A stretch of DNA of 8,212 nucleotides. It comes from JBEVOS01 sp964564595 (GTDB taxonomy: Bacteria > Pseudomonadota > Alphaproteobacteria > Caulobacterales > Aquidulcibacteraceae). Below the pieces are notes generated by a model, which was given only the letters and a program-made list of their open reading frames with translations, was not told the origin of the DNA and did no database searches. Both the position numbers and the translations under genes were made by a program. How positions within the stretch are numbered: position 1 is the stretch's first letter; every line of letters starts with the position of its first letter. The DNA lies in contig CAZMCA010000158.1 in NCBI GenBank assembly GCA_964564595.1, forward strand, positions 1-8,212, given 5' to 3'. This document shows positions 1 to 6,381 of this stretch, piece after piece.

Positions 1-904
1 GCTCGAAGAGAAACAAGCCGCCGCCGCCGCCGGGCAAGCGCGCCTGATGCGCGCGTATGAAGAAGCGTTCGAGCCGCACGGCGTGCCGGTCGCGCAAGCG
101 TTGCTCACGCCCGACGATACCGAGCGCCGCCGCCGCTGGCTCAACGCGCGCGCCACTCTTGACACGCTCACAACGCTTGGCGCCGTGCCGATCATCAACG
201 AGAACGACACCGTCGCCACCGTCGAAATCCGCTACGGCGATAACGACCGCCTCGCCGCGCGCGTGGCGCAGATGGTGTCGGCCGATGCGCTGCTGCTGCT
301 CTCGGACGTCGATGGGCTCTACGACCGCGATCCGCGCGCGCATGCGGATGCGCAACTCATCCCCGACGTACGTCAGATCACCTACGCGATCGAAGCGATG
401 GCGGGCGGCGCGAACACGCAAGTCGGCGTCGGCACGGGCGGCATGCGTACCAAGATCGAAGCCGCCAAGATCGCGACCGCCGCTGGCTGCGCCGTCGCGA
501 TCACCAGAGGCGATGAGCCCAAGCCGCTCTCGCGCCTGCTCGCCGGCGCACCGGCGACATGGTTCTACCCGCACGAAACGCCGAAGGCCGCTTACAAGAG
601 CTGGATCGCCGGGAGCCTTGCGCCGCAGGGCGCCCTGATGGTGGATGAAGGCGCCGCCCGCGCGCTCGGCGCCGGTAAAAGCCTCCTGCCCGCTGGCGTG
701 ACGGACGTTCAGGGCCGGTTCGAAAAGGGCGACGCGGTGCGCATCCTCGGGCCGGACGGCGCGGAGATCGCGCGCGGCCTTGCCCGTTACGACGCCGAAG
801 ACGCGCGCAAGATCCGCGGCCTCAAGAGCACCGAGATCGAGCGCGCGCTCGGCTACGTCGCGGGCGCCGCGCTCATCCATGCGGACGACCTCGCGCTAAA
901 ATAA
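1..904 (+). CDS. proB: Glutamate 5-kinase (ProB), 5' end outside the window
   Basis: ProB phosphorylates L-glutamate with ATP to gamma-glutamyl phosphate, the first and feedback-controlled step of proline synthesis in the cytoplasm. The frame is open from base 2, so about 300 residues are visible against about 367 in E. coli; roughly 70 N-terminal residues are missing. In visible numbering, the amino acid kinase fold shows IINENDTV (64-71), GDNDRLAARV (79-88), LSDVDGLYDRDP (100-111) and the glycine-rich GVGTGGMRTK (142-151). A C-terminal PUA domain follows from about residue 210, starting near GALMVDEGAA and ending near ALGYV. The first in-frame ATG (base 47) is internal, because the residues before it (EEKQAAAAAGQARL) match the conserved ProB core. 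A run of GCC codons at bases 17-31 encodes the alanine stretch. The partner gene proA lies downstream, separated by a VOC gene. The family assignment is secure. Confidence 0.96.
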   Translation, partial: LEEKQAAAAAGQARLMRAYEEAFEPHGVPVAQALLTPDDTERRRRWLNARATLDTLTTLGAVPIINENDTVATVEIRYGDNDRLAARVAQMVSADALLLLSDVDGLYDRDPRAHADAQLIPDVRQITYAIEAMAGGANTQVGVGTGGMRTKIEAAKIATAAGCAVAITRGDEPKPLSRLLAGAPATWFYPHETPKAAYKSWIAGSLAPQGALMVDEGAARALGAGKSLLPAGVTDVQGRFEKGDAVRILGPDGAEIARGLARYDAEDARKIRGLKSTEIERALGYVAGAALIHADDLALK

Positions 905-953
905 TCCGTCCCGCTTGTCGGTTGCGCGCGGCCCCGCTCGTCCTACGGTCAGC

Positions 954-960
954 AAGGAGG
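954..960 (+). promoter_or_regulatory. Strong Shine-Dalgarno site for the VOC gene
   Basis: AAGGAGG lies five bases before the ATG at 966 and is a near-perfect match to the anti-Shine-Dalgarno sequence. It decides the start against the longer open frame from 915. It is the strongest ribosome binding site in the window; most neighbouring genes have weak ones or depend on stop-start overlap. Confidence 0.85.
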
Positions 961-965
961 CCGTC

Positions 966-1424
966 ATGGCAAAAGTCACCACGTTCCTTTGGTTCGACGA
1001 CCAGGCCGAAGAGGCCATGAACTTCTATGTCTCCCTGTTTCCCAATTCGCGCATCGTCGCGCTCGAACGTGGGCCGGACGGCAAGGTGTTCGTCGGCTCG
1101 TTCGAACTCGACGGCGTGACCTATCAGGCGCTCAACGCCGGGCCGATGTTCAAATTCACCGAGGCCTGCTCGCTCTACGTGGATTGCGTGGACCAAGAGG
1201 AAGTCGACCGCCTGTGGGCCGCGTTCATGGACAATGGCGGCAGCGAGCCCCGCTGCGGCTGGCTGAAGGACAAATTCGGCCTCTCCTGGCAGATCGTGCC
1301 GCGCCGCTTCCGGGCGCTGATGAGCGATCCCAACCCCGCCAAAGTGCAAGCCGTGCAGGCGGCGATGACGCAGATGGAAAAGCTCGACGTCGCCGAACTT
1401 GAGCGGGCGTACGCCGCTGCATAG
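966..1424 (+). CDS. VOC superfamily protein, PhnB/YjdN-like (3-dmu-9_3-mt family)
   Basis: A 152-residue cytoplasmic protein of the vicinal oxygen chelate fold. It begins with the typical pattern FLWFDDQAEEAMNFY (residues 7-21), then SLFPNSRI, and continues with a KFGLSWQIVP strand (103-112). This matches the family annotated as PhnB-like or, by an old misnomer, 3-demethylubiquinone 3-methyltransferase. Members are usually one or two beta-alpha-beta-beta-beta modules; the substrate of this subgroup is generally unknown, and I cannot assign a reaction. The helical tail after about residue 115 is typical of the group. The start at 966 is chosen because a strong AAGGAGG stands five bases upstream and the protein then begins at the fold; the frame is open further upstream from 915. 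The gene sits between proB and proA, which are often adjacent. It lacks the GCGCGC words that fill most neighbours, so it may be a later insertion. The family call is firm; the function is unknown. Confidence 0.88.
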   Translation: MAKVTTFLWFDDQAEEAMNFYVSLFPNSRIVALERGPDGKVFVGSFELDGVTYQALNAGPMFKFTEACSLYVDCVDQEEVDRLWAAFMDNGGSEPRCGWLKDKFGLSWQIVPRRFRALMSDPNPAKVQAVQAAMTQMEKLDVAELERAYAAA

Positions 1425-1472
1425 GGGCGTCGCCTTGTTTCAGGGGTCGGCGTGGGCCAAATTCAGGGCGCT

Positions 1473-2750
1473 ATGAACGCGCCCGCCCCCAATCTCGCGC
1501 TCGAAGCCCAGATGCTCGATCTGGGTGCGCGCGCCCGTTCCGCCGCCACTTCGGTGCGCGACGCGAGCCCGGCGACGCGCACGGCGGCGCTCACAGCCAT
1601 CGCCAAGCGTTTGCGGGAGAACGCGGCGGAGATTCTCGCGGCAAACGCCGAGGATGTGGCGCGCGGCAAAGCCGAGAGCATGACCGCCGCGTTTCTCGAC
1701 CGGCTGACGCTCACGCCCGAACGTTTGGAAGACGTCGCGCGCGCGGTGGAAGAAACCGCTGCGCTACCCGATCCGATCGGCGCGGTGATTGAAACATGGA
1801 CGCGCCCGAACGGCCTCAAATTCGAGCGCGTGCGCACGCCGCTTGGCGTGATCGGCGTGATCTTCGAGAGCCGCCCGAACGTCGCGGCGGATGCGGGCGC
1901 GCTCTGCCTGCGGGCCGGCAACACCGTAATCCTCCGGGGCGGGACCGACAGCGCCAAGAGCGTCGCCGTGATCGGTCGCGCTCTGCGCGCGGGCCTCGCC
2001 GACGCTGGTTTGCCCGAAGACGCGATCCAGATCGTTCCGACGACCGACCGCGCCGCCGTCGGCATGATGCTGCGCGGGCTGGGCGGCGCGATTGACGTGA
2101 TCGTGCCGCGCGGCGGCAAATCGCTCGTCGCGCGCGTTCAGGATGAAGCGCGCGTGCCGGTGTTCGCGCACCTTGAAGGCATCTGCCACACTTACGTGCA
2201 CGCTGGCGCGGATCCCGCGAAGGCCATCGCGCTCACGCTCAACGGCAAGATGCGCCGCGTCGGCGTCTGCGGCTCGACCGAGACGCTGCTGATCGACCGC
2301 GCCGTCGCGCCTACGCTGCTGCCGCAGATCGCCGCCAAGCTCACAGAAGCTGGCTGCGAATTGCGCGGCGACGCGGAGGCGCGCGCGATCACGGCAATGG
2401 GGGAAGCAACCGAAGACGATTGGCGCACCGAATATCTCGCGCCAATCCTCTCCGTGCGTGTTGTCGCGAACATCGACGACGCGATGGCGCATATCGCCAC
2501 CTACGGTTCGAGCCACACCGAGACCATCGTCACCGAAGACGCTGCGGCCGCAGAGAAATTCCTCGCCAATGTCGATAGCGCCATCGTGCTGCACAACGCC
2601 TCGACGCAATACGCCGATGGCGGCGAGTTCGGCTTCGGCGGCGAAATTGGCATCGCTACTGGCCGCATGCACGCACGCGGCCCGGTCGGCGCAGAGCAGC
2701 TGACAACGTTCAAATACAAAGTGCGCGGCAACGGGCAGACGCGCCCCTGA
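1473..2750 (+). CDS. proA: Glutamate-5-semialdehyde dehydrogenase (gamma-glutamyl phosphate reductase, ProA)
   Basis: ProA reduces gamma-glutamyl phosphate with NADPH to glutamate 5-semialdehyde, which cyclises to pyrroline-5-carboxylate: the second step of proline synthesis, acting on the ProB product. The protein has 425 residues (E. coli 417) in the aldehyde dehydrogenase fold. Visible hallmarks are VIFESRPN (129-136), GNTVILRGGTDSAKS (149-163), the catalytic cysteine in GVCGSTETLL (Cys266), HNASTQYADGG (374-384) and MHARGPVG (399-406). The start is uncertain: the ATG at 1473 gives a family-length N-terminus, while an in-frame GTG at 1452 would add seven residues (MGQIQGA). Neither has a strong ribosome binding site. 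The stop codon shares one base with the nadD start (TGATG), which implies translational coupling. The family assignment is secure. Confidence 0.96.
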   Translation: MNAPAPNLALEAQMLDLGARARSAATSVRDASPATRTAALTAIAKRLRENAAEILAANAEDVARGKAESMTAAFLDRLTLTPERLEDVARAVEETAALPDPIGAVIETWTRPNGLKFERVRTPLGVIGVIFESRPNVAADAGALCLRAGNTVILRGGTDSAKSVAVIGRALRAGLADAGLPEDAIQIVPTTDRAAVGMMLRGLGGAIDVIVPRGGKSLVARVQDEARVPVFAHLEGICHTYVHAGADPAKAIALTLNGKMRRVGVCGSTETLLIDRAVAPTLLPQIAAKLTEAGCELRGDAEARAITAMGEATEDDWRTEYLAPILSVRVVANIDDAMAHIATYGSSHTETIVTEDAAAAEKFLANVDSAIVLHNASTQYADGGEFGFGGEIGIATGRMHARGPVGAEQLTTFKYKVRGNGQTRP

Positions 2751-3331
2751 TGCGCGGCGTGCCCCCCGCTTATCCGGGCCAGCGGATCGGCTTGTTCGGC
2801 GGCAGTTTCGATCCCGCGCACGAAGGCCACGCGCACGTCGCCGAGACGGCGCTGAAGCGTCTCGCGCTCGACCGCGTGTGGTGGCTGGTCACACCGCAAA
2901 ATCCGCTGAAGCCGCAAAGCGCGCCGCTGAAAGAGCGCATCGCCAGCGCCCGCACGATTGCAGGCCGCAAAGCCGCCGTCACCGCGTTCGAAGCGGCGCA
3001 CGGCTTTCGCTACACGTATCAAACCGTGCGCGCGCTGAAGCGCTGGTATCCGAGCGTGCGCTTCGTGCTGATCGTCGGCGGCGATTCGCTGCAGAGCTTC
3101 CGCCACTGGCGCCGCTGGCAAGACGTGATGCGCAATGTGCCTGTCGCCATCATCGCACGCCCCGGCGCAGGCGCACGCGCGCGCCTCGCCAAGCCCGCGC
3201 AGGCATTCGCCGCCGCGCGCCGCCAGCAACATGAAGCGCCAGCGCTCTCGCGCGCGCCCGCTTTCGTCTATCTCAACGCGCGCGAGCACCCGATCTCTTC
3301 CACCGCGATCCGCAAGGCGCGCCGCACATGA
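2750..3331 (+). CDS. nadD: Nicotinate-nucleotide adenylyltransferase (NadD)
   Basis: NadD transfers AMP from ATP to nicotinate mononucleotide, giving deamido-NAD, an essential step of NAD synthesis. The protein has 193 residues, slightly shorter than the E. coli enzyme. The nucleotidyltransferase signature GSFDPAHEGH (residues 18-27) carries the (H/T)xGH active-site element, and the C-terminal ISSTAIR (182-188) is the second nucleotide-binding motif. VTPQNPLK near residue 45 and the VGGDSLQSFRHWRRW stretch are also family-typical. The ATG at 2750 overlaps the proA stop by one base, so reinitiation after proA is likely; no independent ribosome binding site is needed. Its own TGA lies inside ATGA, the start of the next gene. 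In many bacteria nadD is directly followed by rsfS; here a crotonase gene intervenes. Confidence 0.95.
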   Translation: MRGVPPAYPGQRIGLFGGSFDPAHEGHAHVAETALKRLALDRVWWLVTPQNPLKPQSAPLKERIASARTIAGRKAAVTAFEAAHGFRYTYQTVRALKRWYPSVRFVLIVGGDSLQSFRHWRRWQDVMRNVPVAIIARPGAGARARLAKPAQAFAAARRQQHEAPALSRAPAFVYLNAREHPISSTAIRKARRT

Positions 3332-4116
3332 GCCTTCTCACCCTCACCGAAGACGGCGCGATCGCCACCGTGCGCCTCAGCCGCCCCGACGCGCGCAACG
3401 CGCTCTCGGTCGCGCTGATGCGCGAGCTCACGGAAGCTGCGAACACGCTCGCGCAACGCACAGACATTCACGTCGTCATCCTCACCGGCGCACCGACGTA
3501 TTTTTCCGCCGGCGCCGATCTCAAGGATCCGGAACGCGTCGCGCGCGCGGATCGCACGCTGCTTGAACGCCGGCGCGACGTGCTGAACGGCCCGGCGATG
3601 TGCAAAGCATGGGAAGCGATGGAGCAGGTCACCATCGCCGCGATCGAAGGCTATTGCGTGGGCGGCGGCGTTGCGCTTGCCGCCGCGTGCGATTTTCGCA
3701 TCGCGAGCGAAGGCGCGAGCTTGCGGCTGCCTGAAATCCCACTCGGAATGAACATGAGCTGGGGCGCGCTGCCGCGCCTCACCGCACTGATGGGCCCGGC
3801 GCGCGCCAAGCGCTTCGTGCTGTTCGGCGAAGCGCTCGCCGCAAAGGACGCGCACGCCGCGGGCCTTATCGATGAACTCACAGCAAATGGCGGCGCCGAA
3901 GCGGAGGCGCGCGCCTGGGCCGCGAAGCTTGCCGCGCTGCCGCCGCTCGCGCTGCGAATCACCAAGGAAGCGATCAACGCCGCCGCCGGCGCGCTCGACG
4001 CCACCCGCGCCTTCGCCGACCGCGACCAATTCCTGCTCGCCACGGATACGGACGATGCGCGCGAAGGCGTCGCCGCATTTCTGGAGAAGCGAACCCCACG
4101 CTTTAAGGGAGATTAA
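3328..4116 (+). CDS. Enoyl-CoA hydratase/isomerase (crotonase) family protein
   Basis: A 262-residue member of the crotonase superfamily, which acts on acyl-CoA thioesters. Features are the first oxyanion-hole segment FSAGADLKD (59-67), the second oxyanion segment CVGGGVALAAACDFRIAS (110-127) and LPEIPLGM (134-141), followed by the helical C-terminus. In rat mitochondrial enoyl-CoA hydratase two glutamates (Glu144 and Glu164) activate water. Here the first position is alanine (Ala116, in GGGVALA) and the second is kept (Glu136, in LPEI). A single glutamate at the second position is known from delta3,delta2-enoyl-CoA isomerases and some other crotonases, so classical hydratase activity is doubtful. 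The exact substrate cannot be read from the sequence. The ATG at 3328 overlaps the nadD stop by four bases (ATGA), so it is probably translationally coupled to nadD, although nothing links the two pathways. Base composition resembles nadD and proA. Confidence 0.9.
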   Translation: MSLLTLTEDGAIATVRLSRPDARNALSVALMRELTEAANTLAQRTDIHVVILTGAPTYFSAGADLKDPERVARADRTLLERRRDVLNGPAMCKAWEAMEQVTIAAIEGYCVGGGVALAAACDFRIASEGASLRLPEIPLGMNMSWGALPRLTALMGPARAKRFVLFGEALAAKDAHAAGLIDELTANGGAEAEARAWAAKLAALPPLALRITKEAINAAAGALDATRAFADRDQFLLATDTDDAREGVAAFLEKRTPRFKGD

Positions 4117-4173
4117 CCCGGCGTGGCGGAACCTCCCCAAAGCTGCTAACATTCCACCTGTCAGGGGCCATAG

Positions 4174-4178
4174 AAGGA
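4174..4178 (+). promoter_or_regulatory. Shine-Dalgarno site that points to a CTG start for rsfS
   Basis: AAGGA (within AGAAGGA, 4172-4178) lies nine bases before the CTG at 4188. It is the only convincing ribosome binding site between the end of the crotonase gene and the conserved part of RsfS. No ATG, GTG or TTG in the rsfS frame follows it until the GTG at 4335, which is inside the conserved domain. The placement argues for initiation at CTG. Confidence 0.55.
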
Positions 4179-4187
4179 CGCCAACAC

Positions 4188-4595
4188 CTGTCGCCAGACC
4201 TCAGCCGCACGCCGGCGGCGCATAACGCCGGCGCAGACTCCCCCCGCCAAAGCGGGCCGGACGCAGCCGCCGCCACCCGGCTCATCCTCCAGTCGCTGGA
4301 CGAGGATAAAGCCGAGGACATCGTCGCTATCGACGTGCGCGGCAAATCCTCCGTTGCAGACATGCTGATCGTCGCGAGCGGGCGCTCGCAACGGCACGTC
4401 GGCGCGCTCGCCGATCACCTGATGCGCAAGCTGAAGGATGCGGGCGCTGAGAACGTGCGCGTCGAAGGCATGCCCAGCTGCGATTGGGTGCTGCTCGATG
4501 CGGGCGATGTGATCGTCCATCTGTTCAAGCCTGACGTGCGCGCCTTCTACAATATCGAGAAAATCTGGACGCCGGCGCCCGCGCTCGCATCCTAA
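4188..4595 (+). CDS. rsfS: Ribosomal silencing factor RsfS, probable CTG start
   Basis: RsfS (RsfA/YbeB/Iojap family) binds ribosomal protein uL14 on the large subunit and blocks subunit joining when translation must be lowered. From CTG 4188 the product has 135 residues. The first 29 or so are an Ala/Pro/Ser-rich extension. The Oligomerisation/RsfS domain begins near TRLILQSLDEDKAEDI (about 30-45) and continues with IDVRGKSSVADMLIVASG (48-65), RSQRHVGALADHL (66-78) and DWVLLDAGDVIVHLFKP (99-115). The frame is open from 4116, but I find no ATG, GTG or TTG in it before the internal GTG at 4335. That GTG would remove about 20 conserved residues, so it is unlikely to be the true start. CTG 4188 has AAGGA nine bases upstream; CTG 4158 and ATA 4170 are in frame but less well placed. 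The gene ends three bases before rlmH, its usual partner. The family call is firm; the start is inferred. Confidence 0.88.
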   Translation: MSPDLSRTPAAHNAGADSPRQSGPDAAAATRLILQSLDEDKAEDIVAIDVRGKSSVADMLIVASGRSQRHVGALADHLMRKLKDAGAENVRVEGMPSCDWVLLDAGDVIVHLFKPDVRAFYNIEKIWTPAPALAS

Positions 4596-4598
4596 GAC

Positions 4599-5069
4599 GT
4601 GCGCATTCTGATCGCCGCCGTCGCCCGCAAGCGCGCGGGCCCTGAAGACGCGCTGGCGCAAGATTATATCGCGCGCGCCAACGCGAGCGGCCGCGCCCTC
4701 GGCTTTCAAGCGATCGACCTGATCGACGTGCAGGGCAAGCCGCCTGGCGATCCGCGCGCCGAAGCAACCGCGCTCTGGCGCGCCACGCCCGACAATTCCA
4801 AACGCATCCTGCTCGATGAGCGCGGCAAGGAATGGTCCTCCCGCGAACTTGCGCAGAACCTTGCGCGCTGGCGCGACGATGGCGTGGCGTGCACGACGTT
4901 CTGGATCGGCGGGCCGGACGGCGCTTCACAAACGCTTAAGGATCAGGCCGACGAGAAGCTGGCTTTTGGGCGACAGACCTGGCCCCATCTGCTCGTGCGC
5001 GCGATGATTTCCGAACAGGTTTACCGGGCTCTCACCATTTTGAGCGGTAATCCCTATCATCGGGATTAG
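4599..5069 (+). CDS. rlmH: 23S rRNA (pseudouridine-1915-N3)-methyltransferase RlmH
   Basis: RlmH is a SPOUT-class methyltransferase that uses S-adenosylmethionine to methylate pseudouridine 1915 in helix 69 of 23S rRNA, on assembled 70S ribosomes. The protein has 156 residues, the normal family length. Motifs are the N-terminal strand MRILIAAVARKR, LLDERGK (71-77), the glycine-rich FWIGGPDG (101-108) and the knot-forming C-terminus: FGRQTWPHLLVRAMISEQVY followed by RALTILSGNPYHRD. The start is GTG 4599, chosen because the family begins exactly at this strand. There is no clear ribosome binding site, but the rsfS stop is only three bases upstream, so coupling is likely. Its place directly after rsfS is a widely conserved arrangement of two genes acting on the large subunit. 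Confidence 0.96.
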   Translation: MRILIAAVARKRAGPEDALAQDYIARANASGRALGFQAIDLIDVQGKPPGDPRAEATALWRATPDNSKRILLDERGKEWSSRELAQNLARWRDDGVACTTFWIGGPDGASQTLKDQADEKLAFGRQTWPHLLVRAMISEQVYRALTILSGNPYHRD

Positions 5070-5129
5070 CGCGTCTTCTTGAGCCGGCCGGCGCGCGCAT
5101 CCCGCCCGTAAGTTTCCCAGAATGGGACA

Positions 5130-6290
5130 ATGGTGGCGGTCATGGCGCATCGCGCAGCACGCGCGCTCGCCCTTCTCGCGTGTGCGATGGGGGCGCTTCC
5201 TCCGTTGGCGCTTGAAGCGTCAGCGCAGCCGCGCGCGCAACGCCCTTCGCTCACTCAGCTCGAACGAAACCGCGCCGAAGCCGCCGCCGAAGCGCAGCGC
5301 CTCGAACGTGACGCGCGCGCCGCACAAACGCGCATCCGCGAACTGGGCGCGCAGCTCGCTGAAACGGGTCGCCGTCGCACCGAAGCGGAGGCCGCCGCCG
5401 CTGAAGCGGAAACACGCCTCGCCGCGCTCAAGCTGCAGCTCGATGAAGACGGCGCTGTCTATGCGCGCGATCGTGAAACGCTTGAAGATCTGCTGATCAC
5501 CGCGGCCTTCGCCGAACGCCGCGGCGGGCGCGCGGCTGTCCGTGCGCGGATGTTCGCGCAAGCCGCCGCGCCTTCGGTGACCCGCCGCCTCGATCAGCGC
5601 GGCCGCGCCATCGCCGACGCGCGCATGCTCGCCGGTGAGATCGAAACCGAGCAAATGCGCCTAGCGGGCGCGCAACTCGCGATCGAGGCCGAGCGCACCG
5701 CAACGGTGACGCTGATTTCCCAGCAGCGCGCGCTGCGCGCCACGCTCACCGCGAACGCCGCCGAAGCCCAGCGGCGCGCTCAGCGCTTTGCCCGCGAAGC
5801 GCGCAATCTGCGGGACCTCACCACCCGCGCCACTGCCTCCGCGCCGCGCCCGGCCGCGCCCCGCAGCGCGGTTCTCCCCGCCAATTGGGTCGCGCCCGCC
5901 AGCGGCCGGATCGTTCGCGCTTACGGATCACGTGAAGGCGCAGGCGCTGCCGCCCAAGGCGCAACTTTGCGCACCCGCCCCGGCGCGCAGGTCGTCGCGC
6001 CAGCGGCCGGTGAAGTTGCGTATGCAGGCGCCTTCCGCGGCTACGGAAACGTGTTGATCCTGAACGTCGCCGGTGGTTACGCTCTCGTTCTAACCGGGAT
6101 GGAAGATCTGCGCGCCCGCGCCGGCGACACGGTGAGCGCAGGCCAGCCGATCGGCGATATGTCTGCAACTGCGGCTGGCTCTGACACACCGGCGCCAGAG
6201 TTGTATGTGGAAGTGCGACGTGACGGGCGGCCCGTCGATCCGGGACGGTGGCTTGCCGCTCGCGGGGTGACGGTGGCCCAGGCCAATTAA
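5130..6290 (+). CDS. EnvC-like murein hydrolase activator (coiled coil plus degenerate LytM/M23 domain)
   Basis: A 386-residue exported protein. Residues 1-32 look like a signal peptide: basic start, Ala/Leu-rich core, and an ASA^Q cleavage site after residue 32. Alanine-, arginine- and glutamate-rich heptad-like regions at about 38-110 and 155-235 predict long coiled coils. A Pro/Ala linker leads into a LytM (peptidase M23) fold at about 253-375, recognised by APASGRIVRAYGSREG, RTRPGAQVVAPAAGEVAYAG and FRGYGNVLIL. The zinc ligands of active M23 enzymes (HxxxD and HxH) are absent: the first position falls in GAAAQGATLRT, and the last segment reads ELYVEVR instead of HLHFEVR. This is the pattern of EnvC, which binds and activates periplasmic N-acetylmuramoyl-L-alanine amidases at division instead of cutting peptidoglycan. 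Two starts are possible, ATG 5130 and ATG 5142; both give a usable signal peptide. It follows rlmH by 60 bases and precedes ctpA, a common alphaproteobacterial order. Confidence 0.9.
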   Translation: MVAVMAHRAARALALLACAMGALPPLALEASAQPRAQRPSLTQLERNRAEAAAEAQRLERDARAAQTRIRELGAQLAETGRRRTEAEAAAAEAETRLAALKLQLDEDGAVYARDRETLEDLLITAAFAERRGGRAAVRARMFAQAAAPSVTRRLDQRGRAIADARMLAGEIETEQMRLAGAQLAIEAERTATVTLISQQRALRATLTANAAEAQRRAQRFAREARNLRDLTTRATASAPRPAAPRSAVLPANWVAPASGRIVRAYGSREGAGAAAQGATLRTRPGAQVVAPAAGEVAYAGAFRGYGNVLILNVAGGYALVLTGMEDLRARAGDTVSAGQPIGDMSATAAGSDTPAPELYVEVRRDGRPVDPGRWLAARGVTVAQAN

Positions 6291-6381
6291 GGTTGGCGAA
6301 CTAGGGCGGCTCCGGCTCGGGGCCGAATCGGGCGAAGAGCCTTCTATACGACGCGCCGGGTGCGCGGCTGGGAGTGACTGG

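Noticed and set aside
17..31. GCC trinucleotide run near the left edge
   Set aside because: It encodes the alanine stretch after EEKQ in ProB, a normal feature of the family in GC-rich genomes, and is not a repeat element.
1764..2672. A 302-codon minus-strand open frame opposite proA
   Set aside because: It is low in hydrophobic structure, resembles no family, and lies entirely opposite the conserved proA coding sequence.
4124..4150. GTG at 4124 as a start for a frameshifted rsfS
   Set aside because: This frame reaches a TAA after eight codons, so it cannot lead into rsfS without a frameshift, and no slippery sequence is evident.
3268..4152. A 294-codon minus-strand open frame opposite the crotonase gene
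   Set aside because: It is a composition-driven shadow of a clearly conserved gene, with no ribosome binding site or domain.
4335..4595. A short rsfS starting at GTG 4335
   Set aside because: The GTG encodes the conserved valine of IDVRGKS inside the domain. Starting there would remove the first helix and strand, and no ribosome binding site precedes it.
5115..5127. Small inverted repeat TCCCA-GAA-TGGGA just before the envC start
   Set aside because: A five-base stem is expected often by chance and has no T-tract. It could weakly mask the start region but is not enough to call a regulatory element.
6345..6350. TATACG as a possible -10 box for a ctpA promoter
   Set aside because: No -35 element is recognisable at the right distance, so a promoter call would be speculation.
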